A DNA stretch of 64,000 bases from Streptomyces sp. Edi4 (GTDB taxonomy: Bacteria > Actinomycetota > Actinomycetes > Streptomycetales > Streptomycetaceae): positions 682,001 to 746,000 of the forward strand of contig NZ_JBEJGY010000004.1 of NCBI RefSeq assembly GCF_040253615.1, written 5' to 3'. Positions within the stretch are counted from its first letter, which is position 1, and every line of letters begins with the position of its first letter. Below the pieces are notes generated by a model. It did not search any database, was not told where the DNA came from, and was given only the letters and a program-made list of their open reading frames with translations. Below are positions 1-6,839 of the stretch, piece after piece. Position numbers and translations under genes: made by a program.

Positions 1-7
1 TGGCGGT

Positions 8-1486
8 GTGACCTTCCACCACGGTGGCGGCGACACTCCGAGTGACCTGGAGGACCCCGTCATCGCCTCCGTGCAGCTGAGGCCGGGCGGGACCCTCGCT
101 GACTTGGTCGTGGACGCAGATCCGCCACGAGTGATGGTGCCCAGCGGCACGGTTCACATCATCACTCTGGAGGCCAGAACGAGCCGGGCTGTGGTCCTTG
201 ACGCTGCGCGCCCTGTCGTTCTGGCTCGCAGGCCACCGCGCCCCGCCTGTCTGTCACTTCGTATCGGGGCGAAGGTCGAACCCCGCCGTTTCCTAACGGA
301 CTTGGACGTCCGGGTGCCGCAGATGCAGGCCCAGGGCGCCGACTTTCCGTTCTCCATCAGCGCAACCGACGTGGAACAGTTCTGGTTCGAGCCGATCGCC
401 TGCACACACGAGATCTCGTGGCAGCTGGAACTCGACTGGACCTGCGCGGGTCGTCGCGGCACCACCATCATCAACAACAACGGGGAACCGTTCGAGGTGT
501 ATCCCGTGGCCGCGTTGTACGACGGCCGGGAGCCCTCGGTTCTGAGTTCCGGCTGTAGCCTCGGCCATGCGCGGGGGTGCCCGTCCCTTCTTCTCAAAGA
601 ATCAGGGGCTCCCACATCTCTGTGGACGTCGGCTACGTCGTCCTCGCTCCCGTCCTACCCTGCGCTGGGCGGACCGCGAACCGCCGACGCTGCAACCGCG
701 CCACCGAACCGCTCCGAGGACGATGACCCGGAGGATCTCCAACGTCGCATCCTGGCTCTGCACGCCGGTCTTGCCGTCAGCGACCCCGAGCTTCCTGCCT
801 CCTGGCCCGAGTACCGCAAGCTCGCCTCACTCGTACGGGTCCTGTTCAATCGCCCGGACTACCGCAGCCATGAACCACAGGAATTCCGGGCCCTGCTCGT
901 CCAGGTGCTGCGCTACCTATACGTGTCCGGCCAGCACGAACCCGGTGTGACTCTCGGCCGCGTAATCAGAGCATCCTGGAGCGAAACGCTCGGGGAAGAC
1001 CATCCGGACACGTTGGCGGCGACCAACAGGCTCGCTGGGTGTCTGCTTGGCCTCAGGAAATATGCGGAGGCAATAGATCTGTTGGTGGATCTTCTCCCGC
1101 GCTGCGAGCGGGCGCTGGGCTGGGAGGATCCCCTGACCCTGACCGTCGCCAGCAACCTTTGCGGGGGCCTCTCCGCGCTCGGTGCTCACGAAGAGGCCCG
1201 GCAACGGTGCGAGGACGTTCTGCGTCGAAGCCGCATCGCGCTCGGCCCCGACGATCCCCGCACATTGCGCGCGGCATCCAATCTCGCGCTCTTCCTGCGG
1301 CGTCTCGACGATCATCAGGCTGCCCTTGCCGTCATGGAAGACACCCTTCTGCGGTACAGGCGCGTGCTGGGCGAGGACCATCCCGACACCGAGCACGCCA
1401 AGCGTGATCTCGTCGCTCTTCTTCGCGAGCTGGGGGAGGACGACCGCGCCCAGGCCGTGACGGGGGATCTACCGGCCAGCCCCTGA
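8..1486 (+). CDS. Tetratricopeptide-repeat protein, possibly cut at the window edge
   Basis: The C-terminal third (about residues 320-485) is built of kinesin-light-chain-like TPR units: three blocks share the pattern LGxDHPxT followed by an A/N-rich helix (LGEDHPDTLAATNRL, LGPDDPRTLRAASNL, LGEDHPDTEHAKRDL). These superhelices bind proteins. The N-terminal 230 residues match nothing I know and are followed by a Pro/Ser-rich linker near residues 200-240. There is no transmembrane segment or signal peptide. GTG at position 8 is the first start, but the frame is open to the window edge, so the protein may begin upstream. In Streptomyces such C-terminal repeats often follow an effector or regulatory domain, which may be missing here. 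It runs convergently into the next gene. Confidence 0.7.
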   Translation: MTFHHGGGDTPSDLEDPVIASVQLRPGGTLADLVVDADPPRVMVPSGTVHIITLEARTSRAVVLDAARPVVLARRPPRPACLSLRIGAKVEPRRFLTDLDVRVPQMQAQGADFPFSISATDVEQFWFEPIACTHEISWQLELDWTCAGRRGTTIINNNGEPFEVYPVAALYDGREPSVLSSGCSLGHARGCPSLLLKESGAPTSLWTSATSSSLPSYPALGGPRTADAATAPPNRSEDDDPEDLQRRILALHAGLAVSDPELPASWPEYRKLASLVRVLFNRPDYRSHEPQEFRALLVQVLRYLYVSGQHEPGVTLGRVIRASWSETLGEDHPDTLAATNRLAGCLLGLRKYAEAIDLLVDLLPRCERALGWEDPLTLTVASNLCGGLSALGAHEEARQRCEDVLRRSRIALGPDDPRTLRAASNLALFLRRLDDHQAALAVMEDTLLRYRRVLGEDHPDTEHAKRDLVALLRELGEDDRAQAVTGDLPASP

Positions 1487-1531
1487 GCGATTTTCGAGCA
1501 CGGGCAGCGGGGAACCAGCCCCGTCAGGCGC

Positions 1532-1560
1532 GCCCCGCATCCTCACTGGGAGTGCGGGGC
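1532..1560. terminator. Bidirectional hairpin terminator
   Basis: GCCCCGCA at 1532-1539 pairs perfectly with TGCGGGGC at 1553-1560 around a 13-base loop. It sits between two convergent genes and overlaps the stop codon of the minus-strand one, so it can end both transcripts. There is no U tract, which is common in actinomycetes. Confidence 0.55.
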
Positions 1561-2004
1561 ACGGTCTCCCTCTCCGTCCGGTGGTGAGCTGCTGCTGGAG
1601 GGGGGCGTCGTAAATGTGAGTCCACCGGAGATGTTCTCAGCCAGAACGGCGGGCCCGTGGAACGTGCCACCGCTGATGTGGTTGGTCGTCTTGCCCTCGA
1701 CGACGCGCAACGTCATGGCCAGCTCGTGCCACTGGCTCAGGTCTGAGCGGAAGCCTCTGTCGGCCGTCGCTCGTGCGGCCAGGGCCTCGCTCAACGCCTG
1801 GGCACGCGACTGATCAGCGGGGGCCTCTTCCAACCGACTCAGCTCTCCTTCACCGGACGTTGCCGACGAACTTTCCGAAGTCTCTCCGACGCCGCGGAAG
1901 GGGCGCCGCACCAGGGTGCTCAGCCCTGCCCACGCCTGTCGCCCAGCCTCGCCCCCGGCGCCACCCGCCAACGCCATCAACAACCCCGCCGATACAGGAT
2001 CCAC
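1543..2004 (-). CDS. Small protein with a GGTFHGP motif, function unknown
   Basis: This 153-residue protein has a Gly/Ala-rich N-terminus (residues 1-30, hydrophobic but not a convincing membrane helix), an acidic middle and a short conserved-looking segment at residues 108-131 containing NHISGGTFHGPAV followed by ENISGG. I know this kind of segment from actinobacterial NTPase, TPR and effector-associated proteins, where it occurs as a short beta motif. No enzyme signature is visible. It is convergent with the TPR gene, and the two may form a functional pair, though nothing proves it. The Ser/Pro-rich tail looks disordered. The start ATG gives a plausible N-terminus (MDPVSAGLL). Confidence 0.6.
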   Translation of the reverse strand: MDPVSAGLLMALAGGAGGEAGRQAWAGLSTLVRRPFRGVGETSESSSATSGEGELSRLEEAPADQSRAQALSEALAARATADRGFRSDLSQWHELAMTLRVVEGKTTNHISGGTFHGPAVLAENISGGLTFTTPPSSSSSPPDGEGDRAPHSQ

Positions 2005-2089
2005 CGCGTGCTCCCTGCGTCCACATACTGATTTCTGACACGAGACACGCTACGAGAAACGGCGGCTCCCCAAGGGGAAACCAGGAGCT

Positions 2090-2309
2090 TCAACCGGCCG
2101 GCTCTTTGGCGCACCGAGCCGGCAACGACACCCTCGCGGCAGCGACCTGAAGCTTCCCCCTCGTCGTCGGCACCGTGTAGGCGGGGAGCCTGCCGGACAT
2201 CCGGGTGCGCAGCGCTCGGGTGTTGACGTCGGCGCCGGGGGCGGGGACGACGTATCCGACCAGGCGCGAGTCGCCCGTGGAGTCGGGGTGGGCGGCCACG
2301 ACGGCGTCA
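2090..2309 (-). pseudogene. Remnant of an NRPS adenylation domain
   Basis: The frame reads AVVAAHPDSTGDSRLVGYVV, then GRLPAY.VPT and GKLQV. This is the C-terminal subdomain of a nonribosomal peptide synthetase adenylation domain: the AHPD..GD.RLVGYVVP strand, the LP.YMVP segment and the A10 region (normally GK(L/V)D). Only about 70 residues remain; the core domain, A1-A8 motifs and the carrier domain are absent. It begins at the point where a 25-residue truncated gene ends in TGA, so the boundary looks like a deletion or recombination junction. It is not expected to be functional. Confidence 0.65.
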
Positions 2310-2384
2310 CCACAGGCGCTTGACCTCGGCAGAGTTCGGCAGCCCGAGGATCTTCTCCTGGGTCACCAGCAGACTCAGTTTCAT
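2307..2384 (-). pseudogene. Truncated 5' end of the third gene of the small operon
   Basis: ATG lies 20 bases after the kinase stop, with a GGGAG ribosome-binding site seven bases upstream. The frame reads MKLSLLVTQEKILGLPNSAE and stops at residue 25 exactly where NRPS-derived sequence begins. All the codons look coding (G/C in the third position), so this is probably the genuine start of a longer protein whose remainder was lost. I do not recognise the family. It could also be a short peptide, but the abrupt junction favours truncation. Confidence 0.4.
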
Positions 2385-2403
2385 CGCACGCTCCCGTGCT
2401 CGG

Positions 2404-2925
2404 TCAGGACAGCCAGCCGCTCAGGTCGACGATTTCCTGAGCGATCTCGTCGAGTCCGCGGTCCGCGTCGATCAGGTGGTCCTCGATCCGGTTGCGGGCC
2501 ATGGGCTCGGCGAGCTCCATCGCCCTGCTGAGGTTGCGGGCCAGGCCCCGTCCGCGTTCCCGTTCGCGCATGCGGTCTTCCAGGGTGGGGCCGGCCACGT
2601 GGAGTCGGTAGACCGTGATGTGGGCGCCGGGCACCGCCTCCTCGATGAGCCCGACGTCCTCGGCATGCTCCACGATGCCACTCAGGACGAGACGGTCGGC
2701 GCCGGCCTGTTGGAAGTTGGCCCACAGCGCGGCAAGGTTCCTGGCGCCGAGGGAACGGTTGAATCGGTCCGGGGAGCCGGGGACGTAGCACCACCGGATG
2801 TTGTCCATGTCGATCAGGGCGTGGGCCACCTTGCGTTCGCGCAGAATCTCGCGGATCTCCCAACAGGTGACGGTCTTCCCGGTCCCGGACGGCCCGGTGA
2901 CCACGATGACGGGCACAGGTGTCAT
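2404..2925 (-). CDS. P-loop kinase / AAA-type NTP-binding protein
   Basis: This 173-residue protein opens with a textbook Walker A loop, GPSGTGKT at residues 10-17, after a hydrophobic beta strand (VPVIVVT). A later DMDN (near residue 39) could bind magnesium or substrate, and an Arg-rich RMRERERGRG segment near 115 resembles the lid of small-molecule kinases. Size and layout fit the shikimate/gluconate/chloramphenicol-phosphotransferase type of kinase; the substrate cannot be read off. Its ATG overlaps the TGA of the upstream phosphatase-like gene by four bases (ATGA), so the two are translationally coupled. Confidence 0.7.
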   Translation of the reverse strand: MTPVPVIVVTGPSGTGKTVTCWEIREILRERKVAHALIDMDNIRWCYVPGSPDRFNRSLGARNLAALWANFQQAGADRLVLSGIVEHAEDVGLIEEAVPGAHITVYRLHVAGPTLEDRMRERERGRGLARNLSRAMELAEPMARNRIEDHLIDADRGLDEIAQEIVDLSGWLS

Positions 2926-3413
2926 GGCGTTGCGTTTCCCATCGACGACGTCCCGAGCGTGTCATCGTGACTCCGGGGCGGGTCTCCCCATTCCGGCTGC
3001 TCGGCGGTGTTCAGGGCGATTGTCTTCGTCAGTGACAGCTGGTCGTCCACCACCAACACATGGAAGCGTCCTTGGTCGTGTCGGAAGATCCTGCTGCGTC
3101 GCAGGGGTACGCCGAGCAGGTGGCACAGCAACCACCTCAACGGGCCGCCGTGTGAGACGGCGAGCACCCGCTCGGTCCCGAGGGCTGCGGCCTTTGCCAC
3201 GATCGTGGTCACCGCCACAACGAGGCGCCGGCTCGCGGCGCGAACGGACTCCTCCCCGGGCGGGTCGACCAGTTCGGGCGGCCACATGTCCTGCGCGGTC
3301 GGCATGGGGTCGACCCAGAGGAAGCCGCAGGGCGGGCACTCAGCGATCCGGAAGCCGCAGCGCCATGCGGCTGGCCTGGCGTGGCCGTACCCGCACGCCT
3401 CGCAGGCGCTCAC
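2922..3413 (-). CDS. Histidine-phosphatase-like protein with a Cys-rich N-terminus
   Basis: Residues 75-125 resemble the second half of the phosphoglycerate-mutase/histidine-phosphatase fold: VLAVSHGGPLRWLLCHLLGV contains the second catalytic histidine (SHGG) and the following helix. The first half, with the RHG(E/Q)T nucleophile motif, is missing. In its place is a 35-residue segment with paired cysteines (CEAC, then C, then CPPC) that looks like a small zinc-binding knuckle. The GTG start overlaps the TGA of the 50-codon frame upstream (GTGA), which supports the start. It may be a shortened, catalytically dead relative or a deletion-derived fusion. Confidence 0.55.
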   Translation of the reverse strand: MSACEACGYGHARPAAWRCGFRIAECPPCGFLWVDPMPTAQDMWPPELVDPPGEESVRAASRRLVVAVTTIVAKAAALGTERVLAVSHGGPLRWLLCHLLGVPLRRSRIFRHDQGRFHVLVVDDQLSLTKTIALNTAEQPEWGDPPRSHDDTLGTSSMGNATP

Positions 3414-3562
3414 GTCCGAGTGCGCTGGGTGCGCGGCGCGGCCGGCGTCGCCGCCTGCTCGCGCGTCAGCGGGGGCTCTCCGTACCGCAGTTCGAGGTGC
3501 AGGGAGCTCGCGGCGGGTTCGTGGTCTTCAGGCGGATCGGGCGTGGCGTCGTCGAGCGTCAC
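3410..3562 (-). CDS. Small 50-residue protein in a coupled operon
   Basis: GTG at 3562 overlaps the stop of the preceding aminotransferase-like frame (GTGA), and the TGA at 3410-3412 overlaps the GTG of the phosphatase-like gene. The peptide is acidic at the start and basic at the end, with G/C-rich third positions. Both junctions are four-base overlaps, as in real translationally coupled operons, so the frame is likely translated. No family is recognised, and it may itself be a fragment. Confidence 0.4.
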   Translation of the reverse strand: MTLDDATPDPPEDHEPAASSLHLELRYGEPPLTREQAATPAAPRTQRTRT

Positions 3563-3789
3563 CGAATCTCCTGGTCGAAGATGGTGTCCACCTTCCGGAT
3601 GGCCTTGACGGTGTAGTCGATGTCTTCTCCGTCCAAACCCGGCCCCATCTCGATGCGGATCTGCTGGGCGAGTACATCCCGTGCGATGGGCGCAGTCTCG
3701 CTGCCGTAGTCGGGACGGCGGTGCGCCGGCAACGCGCGGTAGAGGGCGGGACGCTGTTCACGTACCCAGGCGATGTCGCCCGCCGCGCG
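3559..3789 (-). pseudogene. C-terminal remnant of a PLP aminotransferase-like gene
   Basis: The open frame (76 codons) has no ATG or GTG near its beginning and an in-frame stop at 3790-3792. It reads APIARDVLAQQIRIEMGPGL followed by DGEDIDYTVKAIRKV. This spacing resembles the C-terminus of DegT/DnrJ/EryC1/StrS sugar aminotransferases (A..VL.LPIHPG...EDVDYV..AI.K), though the match is short. The natural stop is kept and overlaps the next start, so the 3' end of the operon is intact while the 5' part of this gene has been lost. Confidence 0.4.
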
Positions 3790-4098
3790 TCAACATGACA
3801 TATGGCGACGGCTTGGCCGGTCGCGCGCATTGCGCCATCTCCCACGCGCGGTGGCCACTGCCATCAAGAGCCTCCCGCTGGTTGCGGTCGGCGCATGCGG
3901 GTCTGGTGACCGAGCAGGCCGCAGGGACGCTCTCGCCCAGCTGTGCCATGTGGGACCAAAGGGAAGCCTCCCCCACACACCGGAGCGACCGGCCAAGATT
4001 CGGACCAGGGGCGGACCAGGGGCGGACCAGGGGCGGACCAAGTCAACTTCGCAACCGGCGATTCGACCCGTCACCGCAGGTCAGAGGGAAGACAGCGT
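3790..4098. other. Gene-poor stretch with no supported gene
   Basis: All frames are short or have poor codon composition. The stretch includes the 11-base tandem repeat described separately. I see no RNA gene or promoter that I could defend. Confidence 0.5.
4001..4040. repeat. 11-bp tandem repeat, about 3.6 copies
   Basis: CGGACCAGGGG occurs at 4001-4011, 4012-4022 and 4023-4033 without mismatch, followed by a partial copy ending at 4040. The unit length is not a multiple of three and the stretch is noncoding, consistent with replication slippage in degenerating DNA. Confidence 0.85.
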
Positions 4099-4164
4099 GT
4101 GTACCACCAGCAGACCAAGAATCTGCTGGTGTCGTACTCGCCGAAGAAGCTCGGGTTCTTCTAG
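4099..4164 (+). other. Short coding-like tail or 21-residue peptide
   Basis: Starting at GTG 4099 the frame reads VYHQQTKNLLVSYSPKKLGF plus one Phe, then TAG. Almost every codon ends in G or C, unlike the flanks, and a GAGGGAAG sequence precedes the GTG. It is either a tiny gene or, more likely, the last codons of a lost gene. Within it CACCAGCAGA (4105-4114) pairs perfectly with TCTGCTGGTG (4122-4131), so the RNA would form a 10-bp hairpin. Confidence 0.35.
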
Positions 4165-4176
4165 AGCCTCAAAAAT

Positions 4177-4212
4177 AGGCGCCTGACCTGGTCTTTTGCC
4201 GGTCAGGCGCCT
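4177..4212. terminator. Strong hairpin terminator
   Basis: AGGCGCCTGACC at 4177-4188 and GGTCAGGCGCCT at 4201-4212 form a perfect 12-bp stem with a 12-base loop. It lies between the short coding tail on the plus strand and the decayed transporter on the minus strand and could have terminated both. Confidence 0.65.
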
Positions 4213-4213
4213 T

Positions 4214-4600
4214 CCGCTCGGCGCGCGCGGAGCGGGGCCGAATTGCACCGAGCACGGCCAGGCGATCAGCGCGAACGCCCACGAGTAGCCAGTTCCGGCA
4301 GCCAGCCGGCCGAAGGCGACGGCGCCGACGCCCATGCCGGCGTCGTAGGCGAAGTTCCCCATTGCGCTGACCGTGCCCTGGCCGCGGCGGAGACCCGCGC
4401 GTACATCAGCGTGAGCTTGGCGTTCTGGGCAACGCCGAAGCCGATGCCGAACAGACCGACAGCAATGATCACAGCAACCGGATGGCCGGTCAGCGCCATG
4501 AGCCCGGTGCCGAGCGCGGACAACAGCAGACCCGGCAATACGAGCCCGGCGGAGCCGTGCCGGTCCCCGTGACGCCCGGCGAGCCATCGGCGGTGGACCT
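4214..4600 (-). pseudogene. Frameshifted C-terminal half of an MFS transporter
   Basis: In one frame the sequence reads RRWLAGRHGDRHG, then GLVLPGLLLSALGTGLMALT and GFGVAQNAKLTLMYARV. It continues in a second frame as GTVSAMGNFAYDAGMGVGAV and GYSWAFALIAW. Together these match helices 8-12 of a major-facilitator exporter (the W.AGRLGDR loop and the VAQN...M..RV..... GTVSA..N.AYDAGMG segment). The switch near 4400 is a small deletion that destroys the reading frame, and the N-terminal half is absent. Confidence 0.65.
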
Positions 4601-4739
4601 GCCGGCCCTGCGCCTCACCGGCCCGACCCGGGCCCGCCATCACCTCTCGATCCTCCCGGAGTCGAGGATCCGCGCGTCGAGCGCGTGAGGGCGCCAGGCG
4701 CCTGACGGACCGTCCTGCCATGGCCTAAGGTCCGCCGAT

Positions 4740-5591
4740 GTGGGGGAATCAAAACGTGAGGCAGCCACCGGGGTCGTCCTGTCCGGCGGCCGCACCCGGG
4801 CGTGGGTGGAGGGCGGTGCGCTGCACTGGAACCGGGGGCGTACGACCGTCGTCGTGCCGGGGACGGGGATCCGCCGCGTCGAGGCGGCCGGGAAGTCGCT
4901 GACGGTGTTCCTCGTCGAGGACGCCGGTGATGGCTTGTCGATGACGGTCCGTCACCGCGATCAGGACGTGATCAGCGCGCTCGGCGCGGAGATAGACGCG
5001 ATCATCGCTGACGCCGGCCGGTCGAGGAAGCGGCGCCAGCCACAGCGGTACACGGTGCGGGTGTGGCCCGTACGTGTGCTGACCGGCCTGCGCGACCGGG
5101 TTCTGCACGGCAGCCCGTGGTGGCGGCGCGCGCTCTGGTACACGGTCCTGGGCCTCCCCCTGGCCGTACTCCTGCCGGTCGACCCCGTCCAGGGCGTCGT
5201 CGCCTGGCTGCTCCTGCCCGCCGGGCTCGGCCTGCTGCTTTTGTGGGTGACGATGTCCCAATTGGACGGCAGGTGGATGGCGTGGCGGCGGGGCGTGACC
5301 GTCCACGCGCGGTACGAGTTCGACCTGACGACGACCGCGGACTCGGGCGTCAGCTACGTCGTCCATTTCCGCACGCTCGACGGGCAGGAGAGGGTGGAAC
5401 CCACCTGGTCGCGAGGGACCCGTGACGAGATCACGTACGACCCCCGCGACCCTTCCCGCGTACACGCACACACCCGGCTGGCCTGGCTGGGGCCCGCCGT
5501 GGTCGCCTTCCTCCTGACCGGCGTGTGGGGCGTCCTGTGCTGCGTCCCGGCGGTCATCTGGCTCATTGCGCTGGTGTCCCTGCCGTTCTGA
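4740..5591 (+). CDS. Integral membrane protein of unknown function
   Basis: This 283-residue protein has a soluble N-terminal part (residues 1-125) followed by two closely spaced membrane helices (about 131-150 and 155-177, ALWYTVLGLPLAVLLPV and VVAWLLLPAGLGLLLLWV). A roughly 70-residue beta-rich extramembrane segment follows, with VSYVVHFRTLDGQE and DEITYDPRDPSRVHA, and then a C-terminal pair of helices (250-280). The segment between the helices, with its YDP..P...H motif, is reminiscent of DUF3592-type membrane proteins, where such a domain is thought to lie outside the membrane. No catalytic motif is visible. GTG is the chosen start; an overlapping ATG lies in another frame. Confidence 0.65.
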   Translation: MGESKREAATGVVLSGGRTRAWVEGGALHWNRGRTTVVVPGTGIRRVEAAGKSLTVFLVEDAGDGLSMTVRHRDQDVISALGAEIDAIIADAGRSRKRRQPQRYTVRVWPVRVLTGLRDRVLHGSPWWRRALWYTVLGLPLAVLLPVDPVQGVVAWLLLPAGLGLLLLWVTMSQLDGRWMAWRRGVTVHARYEFDLTTTADSGVSYVVHFRTLDGQERVEPTWSRGTRDEITYDPRDPSRVHAHTRLAWLGPAVVAFLLTGVWGVLCCVPAVIWLIALVSLPF

Positions 5592-5621
5592 GGGCGGTGG
5601 TGAGGCAATTGCGACCCTGGA

Positions 5622-6213
5622 CTACCGGGCGCCACCCGGCACCACCGGCCCGTCCGAGGGTGGCCACGCCCGCCTATATGGGCTCCGTGCCGTCGACTTC
5701 GGTGGGCCGCAGCAGGACCCCGCCGGTTCACGTGCGCCCAGGATCATCCGCGGCTGGACCGGCTGGTCCGGCACGATCCACCCCACCGGCTGCCCGAGGC
5801 GGCACGCCTCAAGGAAGCGGCGCTTGGTTTCCCTCTTGTTCCTTGTCGCGTTCCGCGACGGCGCCGCGAGTCCGGTGATGTCGACCGAGCCTTCGACCGT
5901 GTCCACGCTCACGCCGACCGCTCGGTGCGGCAGGAACGTGACCGCCTGTGTCGAGCGGGCGGGTCACGAGACGGCTCACGACCGTCGCGCCGGTCTCGCG
6001 GTACCCCTCGATCGTCGGGAACGTCACGCTGTAGCCCGCGGCAGAGAGCGGCAGAGAGCGGCAGAGAGCGGCAAAGAACTGTCGCGCCATGAAGTCGGTG
6101 CCGCCGGTGTTGGCTGCTCCAGTAAGGACCGGGACGTGCTCGGGTCGACCCGGCAGGTAGGCGAGCTGATGCTGTGCCCGGTCGTAGCCCGGGTATCGCA
6201 GACGGAACGTCAT
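5622..6213 (-). pseudogene. Decayed, frameshifted gene of unknown family
   Basis: A coding-like frame starts at ATG 6213 (MTFRLRYPGYDRAQHQLAYL) and runs to about 5940. Coding character then moves to another frame, which reads VDTVEGSVDITGLAAPSRNA and RRFLEACRLGQPVGWIVP down to 5622. A three-copy 10-bp repeat lies inside the first part and could have caused a frame change. I do not recognise the family. No intact alternative gene covers this 750-base stretch. Confidence 0.35.
6041..6074. repeat. 10-bp tandem repeat, about 3.4 copies
   Basis: GCAGAGAGCG is repeated at 6041-6050, 6051-6060 and 6061-6070, followed by a partial copy GCAA. Ten is not a multiple of three, so each added copy shifts the reading frame of the gene that contains it. 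Confidence 0.85.
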
Positions 6214-6338
6214 CACGTCCAACGTGGGGCCCTGCTTGTCATCGTGCACGTCGTTCTCTCTCTGCCGCCGAGAGGTGAACTTTGGTTCAATGGCCGTAGG
6301 TTCGGCGCGATTACGGTGGCGACCAACGGGGGAAAGCC

Positions 6339-6839
6339 ATGGGTTCTGAGGCAATTGGTTCAGATCAGGTGACGCTTCGGGGCGTCGTTCGGGCGGTGGT
6401 CGCCGAATTGGAACCGGGCGAAGTGAAGGCCCTGGACGGGCTCCTGCGCCACGACGACGAAAAGGTCCGGCAGTGGCTGGGCGGTCGGCGGCGCGGTGGC
6501 GGAACGATCGGATTCGGACTCAACGACGTCGTCCTGGTGCTGACGCCGGTGGTTTGGATGGCAGTTGATGAGGCCCTGCGCGAGGTCGTCGGCAAGGGAG
6601 TCGACGCGGGGACCAGAGGAATGAAGGTGACGTTCCGCCGCGTGCTACGACGGCGGGGCACGGCTGCCGGCGCTCCGGCCCCTCTCCCGCCCCTCAACGA
6701 GGACCAGCTGTCCCGCGTGCGGGGGATCGTCGAGCAGAGCGCCCGGCGGCGCGGGATCTCGCAGCGGCGCGCGACCGAGATCGCCGACCTCGTGACCAGT
6801 CGGCTGGAGCGCGGCGATGACCGGCCGGAGCGGCACTGA
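6339..6839 (+). CDS. Small protein coupled to the M48 protease gene
   Basis: ATG at 6339 follows a GGGGGAAAG ribosome-binding site. The 166-residue product has one hydrophobic patch (GFGLNDVVLVLTPVVWMAV, about residues 58-76), probably too weak for a stable membrane helix, and a basic C-terminal half with a predicted helical segment (NEDQLSRVRGIVEQ, RATEIADLVTSRLE). No family is recognised. Its last 23 bases overlap the start of the protease gene, so the two are probably translated together and the small protein may regulate or anchor the protease. Confidence 0.6.
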   Translation: MGSEAIGSDQVTLRGVVRAVVAELEPGEVKALDGLLRHDDEKVRQWLGGRRRGGGTIGFGLNDVVLVLTPVVWMAVDEALREVVGKGVDAGTRGMKVTFRRVLRRRGTAAGAPAPLPPLNEDQLSRVRGIVEQSARRRGISQRRATEIADLVTSRLERGDDRPERH

